This document shows positions 43,010-56,520 of a stretch of DNA of 64,000 nucleotides, piece by piece. Both the position numbers and the translations under genes were made by a program. Numbering within the stretch: the first letter of the stretch is position 1; every line of letters begins with the position of its first letter. Under the pieces are notes generated by a model. That model had not been told where the DNA came from, did no database searches, and saw nothing but the letters and a program-made list of their open reading frames with translations. Where the stretch lies: positions 59,496,951-59,560,950 of the forward strand of contig OY282608.1 of NCBI GenBank assembly GCA_958298945.1, given 5' to 3'. This DNA comes from Atherix ibis (Eukaryota; Arthropoda; Insecta; Diptera; Athericidae).

Positions 43010-46000
43010 AACAAGCCAACAAACCAACAAACCAACAAACCAACAAACGAACAAACCAACAAACGAAAAAACCAACAAACCAACAAACGAACAAACCAAC
43101 AAACCAACAAGCCAACAAGCCAACAAACCAACAAACCAACAAACCAACAAACCAACAAACCAACAAACCAACAAACCAACAAACCACAAACCAACAAACC
43201 AACAAACCAACAAACCAACAAGCCAACAAGCCAACAAACCAACAAGCCAACAAACCAAAAAACGAACAAACCAACAAGCCAACAAACCAACAAACCAACA
43301 AATAACAAACGAACAAACCAACAAACCAACAAACCAACAAACCAACAAACCAACAAACGAACAAACCAACAAACGAACAAACCAACAAACCAACAAACCA
43401 ACAAACCAACAAACCAACAAACCAACAAACTAACAAGCCAACAAACCAAAAAACCAACAAAGCAACAAACCAACAAACCAACAAACCAACAAACCAACAA
43501 ACCAACAAACCAACAAACCAACAAACCAACAAACCAACAAACGAACAAACCAACAAACGAACAAACCAACAAACCAACAAACCAACAAACCAACAAGCCA
43601 ACAAACCAACAAGCCAACAAACCAACAAACCAACAAACCAAGAAACCAACAAACCAACAAACCAACAAACCAACAAACGAACAAACCAACAAACCAACAA
43701 ACGAACAAACCAACAAACCAACAAGCCAACAAACAAACAAACCAACAAACGAATCAACAAACCAACAAACCAACGAACCAACAAACCAACAAGCCAACAA
43801 GCCAACAAATCAACAAACCAACAAACCAACAAACCAACAAAACAACAAACCAACAAGCCAACAAACGAACAAACCAACAAATAAACAAACCAACAAACCA
43901 ACAAACCAACAAACCAACAAACCAACAAACCAACAAACCAACAAACCAACAAACCAACAAACCAACAAACGAACAAACCAACAAACCAACAAGCCAACAA
44001 GCCAACAAACAAGCAAACCAACAAACCAACAAACCAACAAACGAACAAACCAACAAACCAACAAGCCAACAAACAAACAAACCAACAAACGAACCAACAA
44101 ACCAACAAACCAACAAACCAACAAACCAACAAACCAACAAACCAACAAACCAACAAACCAACAAACCAACAAACGAACAAACGGACAAACGAACAAACGA
44201 ACAAACGCACAAACAAACAAACAAACAAACCAACAAACCAACAAGCCAACAAGCCAACAAACCAACAAGCCAACAAACCAACAAACCAACAAACCAACAA
44301 ACCAACAAACTAACAAACCAACAAACGAACAAACCAACAAACCAATAAACCAACAAACAAATAAACCTACAAACCAACAAACCAACAAACCAACAAACCA
44401 ACAAACCAACAATCCAACAAACCAACAAACCAACAAACCAACAAACCAACAAACCAACAAACCAACAAACCAACAAACCAACAAACCAACAAACCAACAA
44501 ACCAACAAACCAACAAACCAACAAACCAACAAACCAACAAACCAACAACCCAACAAACCATCAAACCAACAAACCAACAAACCAACAAACCAACAAGCCA
44601 ACAAGCCAACAAACCAACAAGCCAACAAACCAAAAAACGAACAAACCAACAAGCCAACAAACCAACAAACCAACAAACCAACAAACGAACAAACCAACAA
44701 ACGAAAAAACCAACAAACCAACAAACGAACAAACCAACAAACCAACAAGCCAACAAGCCAACAAACCAACAAACCAACAAACCAACAAACCAACAAACCA
44801 ACAAACCAACAAACCAACAAACCACAAACCAACAAACCAACAAACCAACAAACCAACAAGCCAACAAGCCAACAAACCAACAAGCCAACAAACCAAAAAA
44901 CGAACAAACCAACAAGCCAACAAACCAACAAACCAACAAATAACAAACGAACAAACCAACAAACCAACAAACCAACAAACCAACAAACCAACAAACGAAC
45001 AAACCAACAAACGAACAAACCAACAAACCAACAAACCAACAAACCAACAAACCAACAAACCAACAAACTAACAAGCCAACAAACCAAAAAACCAACAAAG
45101 CAACAAACCAACAAACCAACAAACCAACAAACCAACAAACCAACAAACCAACAAACCAACAAACCAACAAACCAACAAACGAACAAACCAACAAACGAAC
45201 AAACCAACAAACCAACAAACCAACAAACCAACAAGCCAACAAACCAACAAGCCAACAAACCAACAAACCAACAAACCAAGAAACCAACAAACCAACAAAC
45301 CAACAAACCAACAAACGAACAAACCAACAAACCAACAAACGAACAAACCAACAAACCAACAAGCCAACAAACAAACAAACCAACAAACGAATCAACAAAC
45401 CAACAAACCAACGAACCAACAAACCAACAAGCCAACAAGCCAACAAATCAACAAACCAACAAACCAACAAACCAACAAAACAACAAACCAACAAGCCAAC
45501 AAACGAACAAACCAACAAATAAACAAACCAACAAACCAACAAACCAACAAACCAACAAACCAACAAACCAACAAACCAACAAACCAACAAACCAACAAAC
45601 CAACAAACGAACAAACCAACAAACCAACAAGCCAACAAGCCAACAAACAAGCAAACCAACAAACCAACAAACCAACAAACGAACAAACCAACAAACCAAC
45701 AAGCCAACAAACAAACAAACCAACAAACGAACCAACAAACCAACAAACCAACAAACCAACAAACCAACAAACCAACAAACCAACAAACCAACAAACCAAC
45801 AAACCAACAAACGAACAAACGGACAAACGAACAAACGAACAAACGCACAAACAAACAAACAAACAAACCAACAAACCAACAAGCCAACAAGCCAACAAAC
45901 CAACAAGCCAACAAACCAACAAACCAACAAACCAACAAACCAACAAACTAACAAACCAACAAACGAACAAACCAACAAACCAATAAACCAACAAACAAAT

Positions 46001-46300
46001 AAACCTACAAACCAACAAACCAACAAACCAACAAACCAACAAACCAACAATCCAACAAACCAACAAACCAACAAACCAACAAACCAACAAACCAACAAAC
46101 CAACAAACCAACAAACCAACAAACCAACAAACCAACAAACCAACAAACCAACAAACCAACAAACCAACAAACCAACAAACCAACAACCCAACAAACCATC
46201 AAACCAACAAACCAACAAACCAACAAACCAACAAGCCAACAAGCCAACAAACCAACAAGCCAACAAACCAAAAAACGAACAAACCAACAAGCCAACAAAC
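43010..46300. repeat. 1,638-bp tandem duplication
   Basis: Every variant marker I checked recurs at exactly +1,638 bp: ACGAAAAAACC (43,064/44,702), ACG (43,048/44,686), GCC (43,015/44,653). The long segment 43,754-44,548 matches 45,392-46,186, including the unusual ACGGAC and ACGCAC units near 44,180-44,210 and 45,820-45,850. The copies diverge on the left between 43,007 and 43,015 and on the right near 44,663/46,301. 1,638 is six more than a multiple of 8. I saw no indel between the copies, which makes this the cleanest duplication in the window. Confidence 0.92.
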
Positions 46301-47259
46301 AAACAAACCAACAAACCTACAAATAAACAAACGAACAAACCAACAAACCAACAAACCGACAAACCAACAAACCAACAAACCAACAAACCAACAAACGAAC
46401 AAACCAACAAACCAACAAACCAACAAGCCAACAAACCAACAAACCAACAAACTAACAAGCCAACAAACCAAAAAACCAACAAACCAACAAACCAACAAAC
46501 CAACAAACGAACAAACCAACAAACCAACAAACCAACAAACCAACAAACCAACAAACCAACAAACCAACAAACCAACAAACCAACAAGCCAACAAGCCAAC
46601 AAACCAACAAACGAACAAACGAACAAACCAACAAACGGGCAAACCAACAAACCAACAAACCAACAAACCAACATTCCAACAAACCAACAAGCCAACAAAC
46701 CAAAAAACCAACAAGCCAACAAACCAACAAACCAACAAACCAACAAACGAACAAACCAACAAACGGGCAAACCAACAAACCAACAAACCAACAAACCAAC
46801 ATTCCAACAAACCAACAAGCCAACAAACCAACAAACCAACAAACCAACAAACCAAAAAACCAACAAACCAACAAACCAACAAACGAACAAACCAACAAAC
46901 CAACAAACGAACAAACCAACAAACCAACAAGCCAACAAACAAACAAACCAATAAACGAACCAACAAACCAACAAACCAACGAACCAACAAACCAACAAGC
47001 CAACAAGCCAACAAATCAACAAACCAACAAACCAACAAACCAGCAAACCAACAAACCAATAAGCCAACAAACGTACAAACCAACAAATAAACAAACCAAG
47101 AAACCAACAAACCAACAAACCAACAAACCAACAAACCAACAAACGAACAAACCAACAAACCAACAAGCCAACAAACAAACAAACCAACAAACGAACCAAC
47201 AAACCAACAAACCAACAAACCGACAAACCAACAAACCAACAAACCAACAAACCAACAAA

Positions 47260-47301
47260 CGAACAAACGAACAAACAAACAAACAAACAAACAAACAAAC
47301 C
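47260..47301. repeat. ACAA tetranucleotide run
   Basis: After two ACG units the array becomes about eight consecutive ACAA tetramers before returning to ACC units. Similar shorter runs follow ACG units near 23,985, 24,200, 40,450, 48,585, 51,312, 56,445, 58,295, 60,625 and 63,180. The 8-mer is itself ACCA plus ACAA, so these runs are places where the 4-bp half unit has become the repeating unit. Confidence 0.8.
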
Positions 47302-48899
47302 AAAAAACCAACAAACCAACAAACCAACAAGCTAACAAACCAAAAAACCAACAAACCAAAAAACCAACAAACCAACAAACCAACAAACGAACAAGCCAAC
47401 AATCGAACAAACCAACAAAGCAACAACCCAACAAGCCAACAAACCAACAAGCCAACAAACGAACAAACCAACAAACAAACAAACCAACAAACCAACAAAC
47501 CAACAAACCAACAAACCAACAAACCAACAAACGAACAAACCAACAAACCAAAAAGCCAACAAACAAACAAATCAACAAACAAACCAACAAACCAACAAAC
47601 CAACAAACCAAGAAACCAACAAACCAACAAACCAACAAACCAACAAACCAACAAACCAACAAACCAACAAACCAACAAACCAACAAACGAACAAACGAAC
47701 AAACGAACAAACCAACAAACAAACAAACCAACAAACCAACAAACCAACAAGCCAACAAGCCAACAAACCAACAAGCCAACAAACGAACAAACCAACAAAC
47801 CAACAAACCAACAAACCAACAAACCAACAAACCAACAAACCAACAAACCAACAAACCAACAAACCAACAAACCAACAAACCAACAAACCAACAAACCAAC
47901 AAACCAACAAGCCAACAAGCCAACAAACCAACAAACGAAGAAACCAACAAGCCAACAAGCCAACAAACCAAAAAACCAACAAGCCAACAAACCAACAAAC
48001 CAACAAACCAACAAACGAACAAACCAACAAACGAACAAACCAACAAACTAACAAATCAACAAACCAACAAGCCAACAAACCAATAAGCCAACAAACCAAT
48101 AAGCCAACAAACCAACAAACCAACAAACCAAGAAACCAACAAACCAACAAACCAACAAACCAACAAACGAACAAACCAACAAACCAACAAACGAACAAAC
48201 CAACAAACCAACAAGCCAACAAACAAACAAACCAATAAACGAACCAACAAACCAACAAACCAACGAACCAACAAACCAACAAGCCAACAAATCAACAAAC
48301 CAACAAACCAACAGACCAAAAAACCAACAAACCATTAAGCCAACAAACGTACAAACCAACAAATAAACAAACCAACAAACCAACAAACCAACAAACCAAC
48401 AAACCAACAAACCAACAAACCAACAAACGAACAAACCAACAAACCAACAAGCCAACAAACAAACAAACCAAAAAACGAACCAACAAACCAACAAACCAAC
48501 AAACCAACAAACCAACAAACCAACAAACCGACAAACCAACAAACCAACAAACGAACAAACGAACAAACGAACAAACGAACAAACAAACAAACAAACAAAC
48601 AAACCAACAAACAAACAAGCCAACAAGCCAACAAACCAACAAGCCAACAATCGAACAAACGAACAAAGCAACAAACCAACAAACCAACAAACCAACAAAC
48701 CAACAAACAAACAAACCAACAAACCAACAAGCTAACAAACCAAAAAACCAATAAACCAAAAAAAACCAATAAACCAACAAACCAACAAACGAACAAGCCA
48801 ACAATCGAACAAACCAACAAATCAACAACCCAACAAGCCAACAAACCAACAAGCCAACAAACGAACAAACCAACAAACAAACAAACCAACAAACCAACA

Positions 48900-51800
48900 A
48901 ACCAACAAACCAACAAACCAACAAACGAACAAACCAACAAACAAAAAGTCAACAAACAAACAAACCAACAAACAAACCAACAAACCAACAAACCAACAAA
49001 CCAAGAAACCAACAAACCAACAAACCAACAAACCAACAAACCAACAAACCAACAAACCAACAAACCAACAAACGAACAAACGAACAAACCAACAAACAAA
49101 CAAACCAACAAACTAACAAGCCAACAAGCCAACAAACCAACAAGCCAACAAACGAACAAACCAACAAACCAACAAACCAACAAACCAACAAACCAACAAA
49201 CCAACAAACCAACAAACCAACAAACCAACAAACCAACAAACCAACAAACCAACAAACCAACAAACCAACAAATCAACAAACCAACAAACCAACAAACCAA
49301 CAAACCAACAAACCAACAAACCAACAAACCAACAAACCAACAAACCAACAAACCAACAAACCAACAAACCAACAAACCAACAAACGAACAAACAAAAACC
49401 AACAAACGAACAAACCAACAAACCAACACACCAACAAACCAACAACTCAACCAACCCACAAACCTACAAACGAACAAACCAACAAACCAACAAGCCAACA
49501 AGCCTACAAACCAACAAACGAACAAACCAACAAGCCAACAAGCCAACAAACCAAAAAACCAACAAACCAACAAACCAACAAACCAAAAAACCAACAAACG
49601 AACAAACCAACAAACCAGCAAACCAACAAACCAACAAACCAACAAACGAACAAACCAACAAACCAATAAACCAACAAATAAATAAACCTACAAACCAAAA
49701 ACCAACAAACCAACAAACCAACAAACCAACAAACCAACAAACCAACAAACCAACAAACCAACAAACCAACAAACCAACAAACCAACAAACCAACAAACCA
49801 ACAAACCAACAAACCAACAAACCAACAAACCAACAAACCAACAAACCAACAAACCAACAAACCAACAAACCAACAAACCAACAAACCAACAAACCAACAA
49901 ACCAACAAATCAACAAACCAACAAACCAACAAACCAACAAACCAACGAACCAACAAACCAACAAACCAACAAACCAACAAACCAACAAACCAACAAACCA
50001 ACAAACCAACAAACCAACAAACCAACAAACGAACAAACCAACAAACCAACAAACCAACAAAACAACAAACCAACAAACCAACAAACCAACAAACGAACAA
50101 ACCAACAAGCCCACAAGCCAACAAGCCAACAAACCAACAAGCCAACAAACCAACAAACCAACAAACCAACAAACGAACAAACCAACAAGCCAACAAGCCA
50201 ACAAACCAAAAAACCAACAAACCAACAAACCAACAAACCAACGAACCAACAAACCAACAAACCAACAAACCAACAAACCAACAAACCAACAAACCAACAA
50301 ACCAACAAACCAACAAACCAACAAACCAACAAACCAACAAACCAACAAACCAACAAACCAACAAACCAACAAACCAACAAACCAACAAACCAACAAACCA
50401 ACAAACCAACAAACCAACAAACCAACAAATCAACAACCCAACAAGCCAACAAACCAACAAGCCAACAAACGAACAAACCAACAAACAAACAAACCAACAA
50501 ACCAACAAACCAACAAACCAACAAACCAACAAACGAACAAACCAACAAACAAAAAGTCAACAAACAAACAAACCAACAAACAAACCAACAAACAAACCAA
50601 CAAACCAACAAACCAACAAACCAAGAAACCAACAAACCAACAAACCAACAAACCAACAAACTAACAAACCAACAAACCAACAAACCAACAAACGAACAAA
50701 CGAACAAACCAACAAACAAACAAACCAACAAACTAACAAGCCAACAAGCCAACAAACCAACAAGCCAAAAAACGAACAAACCAACAAACCAACAAACCAA
50801 CAAACCAACAAACCAACAAACCAACAAACCAACAAACCAACAAACCAACAAACCAACAAACCAACAAACCAACAAACCAACAAACCAACAAACCAACAAA
50901 CCAACAAACCAACAAACCAACAAACCAACAAACCAACAAACCAACAAACCAACAAACGAACAAACAAAAACCAACAAACGAACAAACCAACAAACCAACA
51001 CACCAACAAACCAACAACTCAACCAACCCACAAACCTACAAACGAACAAACCAACAAACCAACAAGCCAACAAGCCTACAAACCAACAAATGAACAAACC
51101 AACAAGCCAACAAGCCAACAAACCAAAAAACCAACAAGCCAACAAACCAACAAACCAAAAAACCAACAAACGAACAAACCAACAAACCAGCAAACCAACA
51201 AACCAACAAACCAACAAACCAAAAAACCAACAAACCAACAAACCAACAAACCAACAAACCAACAAACCAACAAACCAACAAACCAACAAACCAACAAACC
51301 AACAAACGAACAAACAAACAAACAAACAAACCAACAAACCAACAAGCCAACAAGCCAACAAACCAACAAGCCAACAATCGAACAAACGAACAAAGCAACA
51401 AACCAACAAACCAACAAACCAACAAACCAACAAACAAACAAACCAACAAACCAACAAGCTAACAAACCAAAAAACCAATAAACCAAAAAAAACCAATAAA
51501 CCAACAAACCAACAAACGAACAAGCCAACAATCGAACAAACCAACAAATCAACAACCCAACAAGCCAACAAACCAACAAGCCAACAAACGAACAAACCAA
51601 CAAACAAACAAACCAACAAACCAACAAACCAACAAACCAACAAACCAACAAACCAACAAACGAACAAACCAACAAACAAAAAGTCAACAAACAAACAAAC
51701 CAACAAACAAACCAACAAACCAACAAACCAACAAACCAAGAAACCAACAAACCAACAAACCAACAAACCAACAAACCAACAAACCAACAAACCAACAAAC

Positions 51801-53595
51801 CAACAAACGAACAAACGAACAAACCAACAAACAAACAAACCAACAAACTAACAAGCCAACAAGCCAACAAACCAACAAGCCAACAAACGAACAAACCAAC
51901 AAACCAACAAACCAACAAACCAACAAACCAACAAACCAACAAACCAACAAACCAACAAACCAACAAACCAACAAACCAACAAACCAACAAACCAACAAAC
52001 CAACAAACCAACAAATCAACAAACCAACAAACCAACAAACCAACAAACCAACAAACCAACAAACCAACAAACCAACAAACCAACAAACCAACAAACCAAC
52101 AAACCAACAAACCAACAAACCAACAAACCAACAAACGAACAAACAAAAACCAACAAACGAACAAACCAACAAACCAACACACCAACAAACCAACAACTCA
52201 ACCAACCCACAAACCTACAAACGAACAAACCAACAAACCAACAAGCCAACAAGCCTACAAACCAACAAACGAACAAACCAACAAGCCAACAAGCCAACAA
52301 ACCAAAAAACCAACAAACCAACAAACCAACAAACCAAAAAACCAACAAACGAACAAACCAACAAACCAGCAAACCAACAAACCAACAAACCAACAAACGA
52401 ACAAACCAACAAACCAATAAACCAACAAATAAATAAACCTACAAACCAAAAACCAACAAACCAACAAACCAACAAACCAACAAACCAACAAACCAACAAA
52501 CCAACAAACCAACAAACCAACAAACCAACAAACCAACAAACCAACAAACCAACAAACCAACAAACCAACAAACCAACAAACCAACAAACCAACAAACCAA
52601 CAAACCAACAAACCAACAAACCAACAAACCAACAAACCAACAAATCAACAAACCAACAAACCAACAAACCAACAAACCAACGAACCAACAAACCAACAAA
52701 CCAACAAACCAACAAACCAACAAACCAACAAACCAACAAACCAACAAACCAACAAACCAACAAACCAACAAACGAACAAACCAACAAACCAACAAACCAA
52801 CAAAACAACAAACCAACAAACCAACAAACCAACAAACGAACAAACCAACAAGCCCACAAGCCAACAAGCCAACAAACCAACAAGCCAACAAACCAACAAA
52901 CCAACAAACCAACAAACGAACAAACCAACAAGCCAACAAGCCAACAAACCAAAAAACCAACAAGCCAACAAACCAACAAACCAACAATCCAACAAGCCAA
53001 CAAGCCAACAAACCAACAAACAAACCAACAAACAAACCAACAAACCAACAAACCAACAAACCAAGAAACCAACAAACCAACAAACCAACAAACCAACAAA
53101 CCAACAAACCAACAAACCAACAAACCAACAAACGAACAAACGAACAAACCAACAAACAAACAAACCAACAAACTAACAAGCCAACAAGCCAACAAACGAA
53201 CAAGCCAACAACGAACAAACCAACAAACCAACAAACCAACAAACCAACAAACCAACAAACCAACAAACCAACAAACCAACAAACCAACAAACCAACAAAC
53301 CAACAAACCAACAAACCAACAAACCAACAAACCAACAAACCAACAAACCAACAAACCAACAAATCAACAACCCAACAAGCCAACAAACCAACAAGCCAAC
53401 AAACGAACAAACCAACAAACAAACAAACCAACAAACCAACAAACCAACAAACCAACAAACCAACAAACGAACAAACCAACAAACAAAAAGTCAACAAACA
53501 AACAAACCAACAAACAAACCAACAAACAAACCAACAAACCAACAAACCAACAAACCAAGAAACCAACAAACCAACAAACCAACAAACCAACAAAC
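48900..53595. repeat. Family II subfamily marked by AAAAAGTCAAC and CTCAACC
   Basis: Two rare words alternate. AAAAAGTCAAC has its G at 48,948, 50,556, 51,683 and 53,490 (and a related form at 63,539). CTCAACCAACCCAC begins at 49,446, 51,018, 52,197 and 54,035, and again at 56,840 and 58,680. The first word precedes the second by about 500 bp in each copy. Spacings of the second word are 1,572, 1,179, 1,838, 2,805 and 1,840 bp. Between the words lie a pair of ACG units, an ACT unit, three GCC units and a long, nearly perfect run. An octamer of A at 48,758 recurs at 51,485 (offset 2,727 bp). Confidence 0.82.
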
Positions 53596-53940
53596 AATAA
53601 CAAATAGACAAAACAAACAAAACAAAACGAAACAAACGAAACAACACCCACAAAACAAAACCACCCCCCCTCCCCCCACCAGCACCAGCCCCCACCCCCC
53701 ACCCCCAACCAACAAGCCAACCCCAACGAACAACCACCACACCAACCCCAACCACCCCCACCACAACCTCACACGCCACCCCCCAACCAACCCCCAACAA
53801 ACCCAACCAACAACCCAACCAAACCCACCAAACCCCCACCCACCACACCCACAACCCAACAACCCCAACCACCCAACCCACAAACCAACAAACCACCCAC
53901 CCCACCACCCCCCAACCCCCAACCAACCCAAACCCACCCA
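53596..53940. other. Degenerate C-rich block, probably a corrupted satellite copy
   Basis: Regular 8-bp periodicity stops at about 53,595 and resumes at 53,941. The first 60 bases are A-rich with CAAAA words. The rest is C-rich, with C runs of five to seven near 53,664-53,705 and only a small regular island near 53,879-53,894. It is still almost free of G and T. Its rare G and T bases follow the same order as in sister tracts (near 49,072-49,154 and 50,662-50,692), so it is collinear with them and is not inserted DNA. The Gly/Val/Trp-rich reading on the minus strand is not a gene. Miscalled sequence is the likeliest explanation; real A/C-only decay is the alternative. If real, the other strand's G runs could form quadruplexes. 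Confidence 0.75.
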
Positions 53941-54890
53941 ACCAACAAACCAACAAACCAACAAACCAACAAACGAACAAACAAAAACCAACAAACGAAC
54001 AAACCAACAAACCAACACACCAACAAACCAACAACTCAACCAACCCACAAACCTACAAACGAACAAACCAATAAACCAACAAGCCAACAAGCCTACAAAC
54101 CAACAAATGAACAAACCAACAAGCCAACAAGCCAACAAACCAAAAAACCAACAAGCCAACAAACCAACAAACCAAAAAACCAACAAACGAACAAACCAAC
54201 AAACCAGCAAACCAACAAACCAACAAACCAACAAACCAAAAAACCAACAAACCAACAAACCAACAAACCAACAAACCAACAAACCAACAAACCAACAAAC
54301 CAACAAACCAACAAACCAACAAACCAACAAACCAACAAACCAACAAACCAACAAACCAACAAACCAACAAACCAACAAACCAACAAACCAACAAACCAAC
54401 AAACCAACAAACCAACAAACCAACAAACCAACAAACCAACAAACCAACAAACCAACAAACCAACAAACCAACAAACCAACAAACCAACAAACCAACAAAC
54501 CAACAAACCAACAAACCAACAAACCAACAAACCAACAAACCAACAAACGAACAAACCAACAAACCAACAAACCAACAAACCAACAAACCAACAAACCAAC
54601 AAACCAACAAACCAACAAACCAACAAACGAACAAACCAACAAGCCCACAAGCCAACAAGCCAACAAACCAACAAGCCAACAAACCAACAAACCAACAAAC
54701 CAACAAACGAACAAACCAACAAGCCAACAAGCCAACAAACCAAAAAACCAACAAGCCAACAAACCAACAAACCAACAATCCAACAAGCCAACAAGCCAAC
54801 AAACCAACAAACGAACAAACCAACAAGCCAACAAGCCAACAAACCAAAAAACCAACAAGCCAACAAACCAACAAACCAACAAACCAACAA

Positions 54891-56520
54891 ATGAACAAAC
54901 CAACAAACGAACAAACCAACAAACCAACAAACCAACAAACCAACAAACCAACAAACCAACAAGCCAACAAACCAACAAACCAACAAACCAACAAACCAAC
55001 AAACCAACAAACCAACAAACCAACAAACGAACAAACCAACAAACCAACAAACGAACAAACTAACAAACCAACAAGCCAACAAACAAACAAACCAACAAAC
55101 GAACTAACAAACCAACAAACCAACGAACCAACAAACCAACAAGCCAACAAGCCAACAAATCAACAAACCAACAAACCAACAAACCAACAAACCAACATAC
55201 CAACAAGCCAACAAGCGAACAAACCAACAAATAAACAAACCAACAAACCAACAAACCAACAAACCAACAAACCAACAAACCAACAAACGAACAAACCAAC
55301 AAACCAACAAACAAACAAACCAACAAACGAACCAACAAACCAACAAACCAACAAACCAACAAACGAACAACGCAACAAACGAATAAACCAACAAACCAAC
55401 AAACCAACAAATCAACAAACCAACAAACTAACAAGCCAACAAACCAAAAAACCAACAAACCAACAAACGAACAAACTAACAAACCAACAAGCCAACAAAC
55501 AAACAAACCAACAAACGAACCAACAAACCAACAAACCAACAAACCAACAAACCAACAAACCAACAAACGAACAAAGCAACAAACGAATAAACCAACAAAC
55601 CAACAAACCAACAAACCAACAAACGAACAAACCAACAAACCAACAAGCCAACAAACAAACAAACCAACAAACGAACCAACAAACCAACAAACCAACAAAC
55701 CAACAAACGAACAAAGCAACAAACGAATAAACCAACAAACCAACAAACCAACAAACCAACAAACCAACAAACCAACAAACCAACAAACCAACAAACCAAC
55801 AAACCAACAAACCAACAAACGAACAAACCAACAAACCAACAAGCCAACAAACAAACAAACCAACAAACGAACCAACAAACCAACAAACCAACAAACCAAC
55901 AAACGAACAAAGCAACAAACGAATAAACCAACAAACCAACAAACCAACAAACCAACAAACCAACAAACCAAGAAACCAACAATCCAACAAACCAACAAAC
56001 CAACAAACGAACAAACCAACAAACCAACAAACGAACAAACCAACAAACCAACAAGCCAACAAACAAACAAACCAACAAACGAACTAACAAACCAACAAAC
56101 CAACGAACCAACAAACCAACAAGCCAACAAGCCAACAAATCAACAAACCAACAAACCAACAAACCAACAAACCAACAAACCAACAAACCAACAAGCCAAC
56201 AAACGAACAAACTAACAAATAAACAAACCAACAAACCAACAAACCAACAAACCAACAAACCAACAAACCAACAAACGAACAAACCAACAAACCAACAAGC
56301 CAACAAACAAACAAACCAACAAACGAACCAACAAACCAACAAACCAACAAACCAACAAACCAACAAACCAACAAACCAACAAACCAACAAACCAACAAAC
56401 CAACAAACCAACAAACTAACAAACGAACAAACGAACAAACGAACAAACAAACAAACAAACAAACAAACAAACCAACAAACCAACAAGCCAACAAGCCAAC
56501 AAACCAACAAGCCAACAATC
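54891..56520. repeat. Spaced duplication, left arm (offset about 6,724-6,732 bp)
   Basis: From the AATGAAC word at 54,891 the variant order matches that from 61,623, an offset of 6,732 bp. Later markers (AAATCAAC and AATCAAAC words near 56,140 and 56,519) match at an offset of 6,724 bp, one unit less. Single-base differences are visible, for example near 55,375, where CGCAAC stands against AGCAAC in the other arm. The two arms are separated by the 1,840-bp tandem duplication and about 2 kb of other units. Confidence 0.82.

Larger units (their letters stand above)
39936..48900. repeat. Second family II domain
   Basis: The family II words continue: GGAAC near 40,436, paired TCGAAC near 40,515 and 40,739, an AACTTAAC word at 42,000, and several CGAACCAAC phase slips per kilobase. 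An ATTCCAAC variant near 46,672 and 46,800 and a CGGGCAAACC variant near 46,636 and 46,754 form a small paired word not seen elsewhere. The 1,638-bp tandem duplication lies inside this domain. Confidence 0.75.

Noticed and set aside
53596..53940. Inserted foreign or mobile element
   Set aside because: There are no terminal repeats, target-site duplication or coding content. The spacing of the flanking words matches sister units without an insert, and internal G/T landmarks are collinear with them.
53364..54043. Gly/Val/Trp-rich minus-strand reading across the degenerate block
   Set aside because: It comes from G runs opposite the C-rich block. The composition is that of low-complexity DNA and no known domain is visible.
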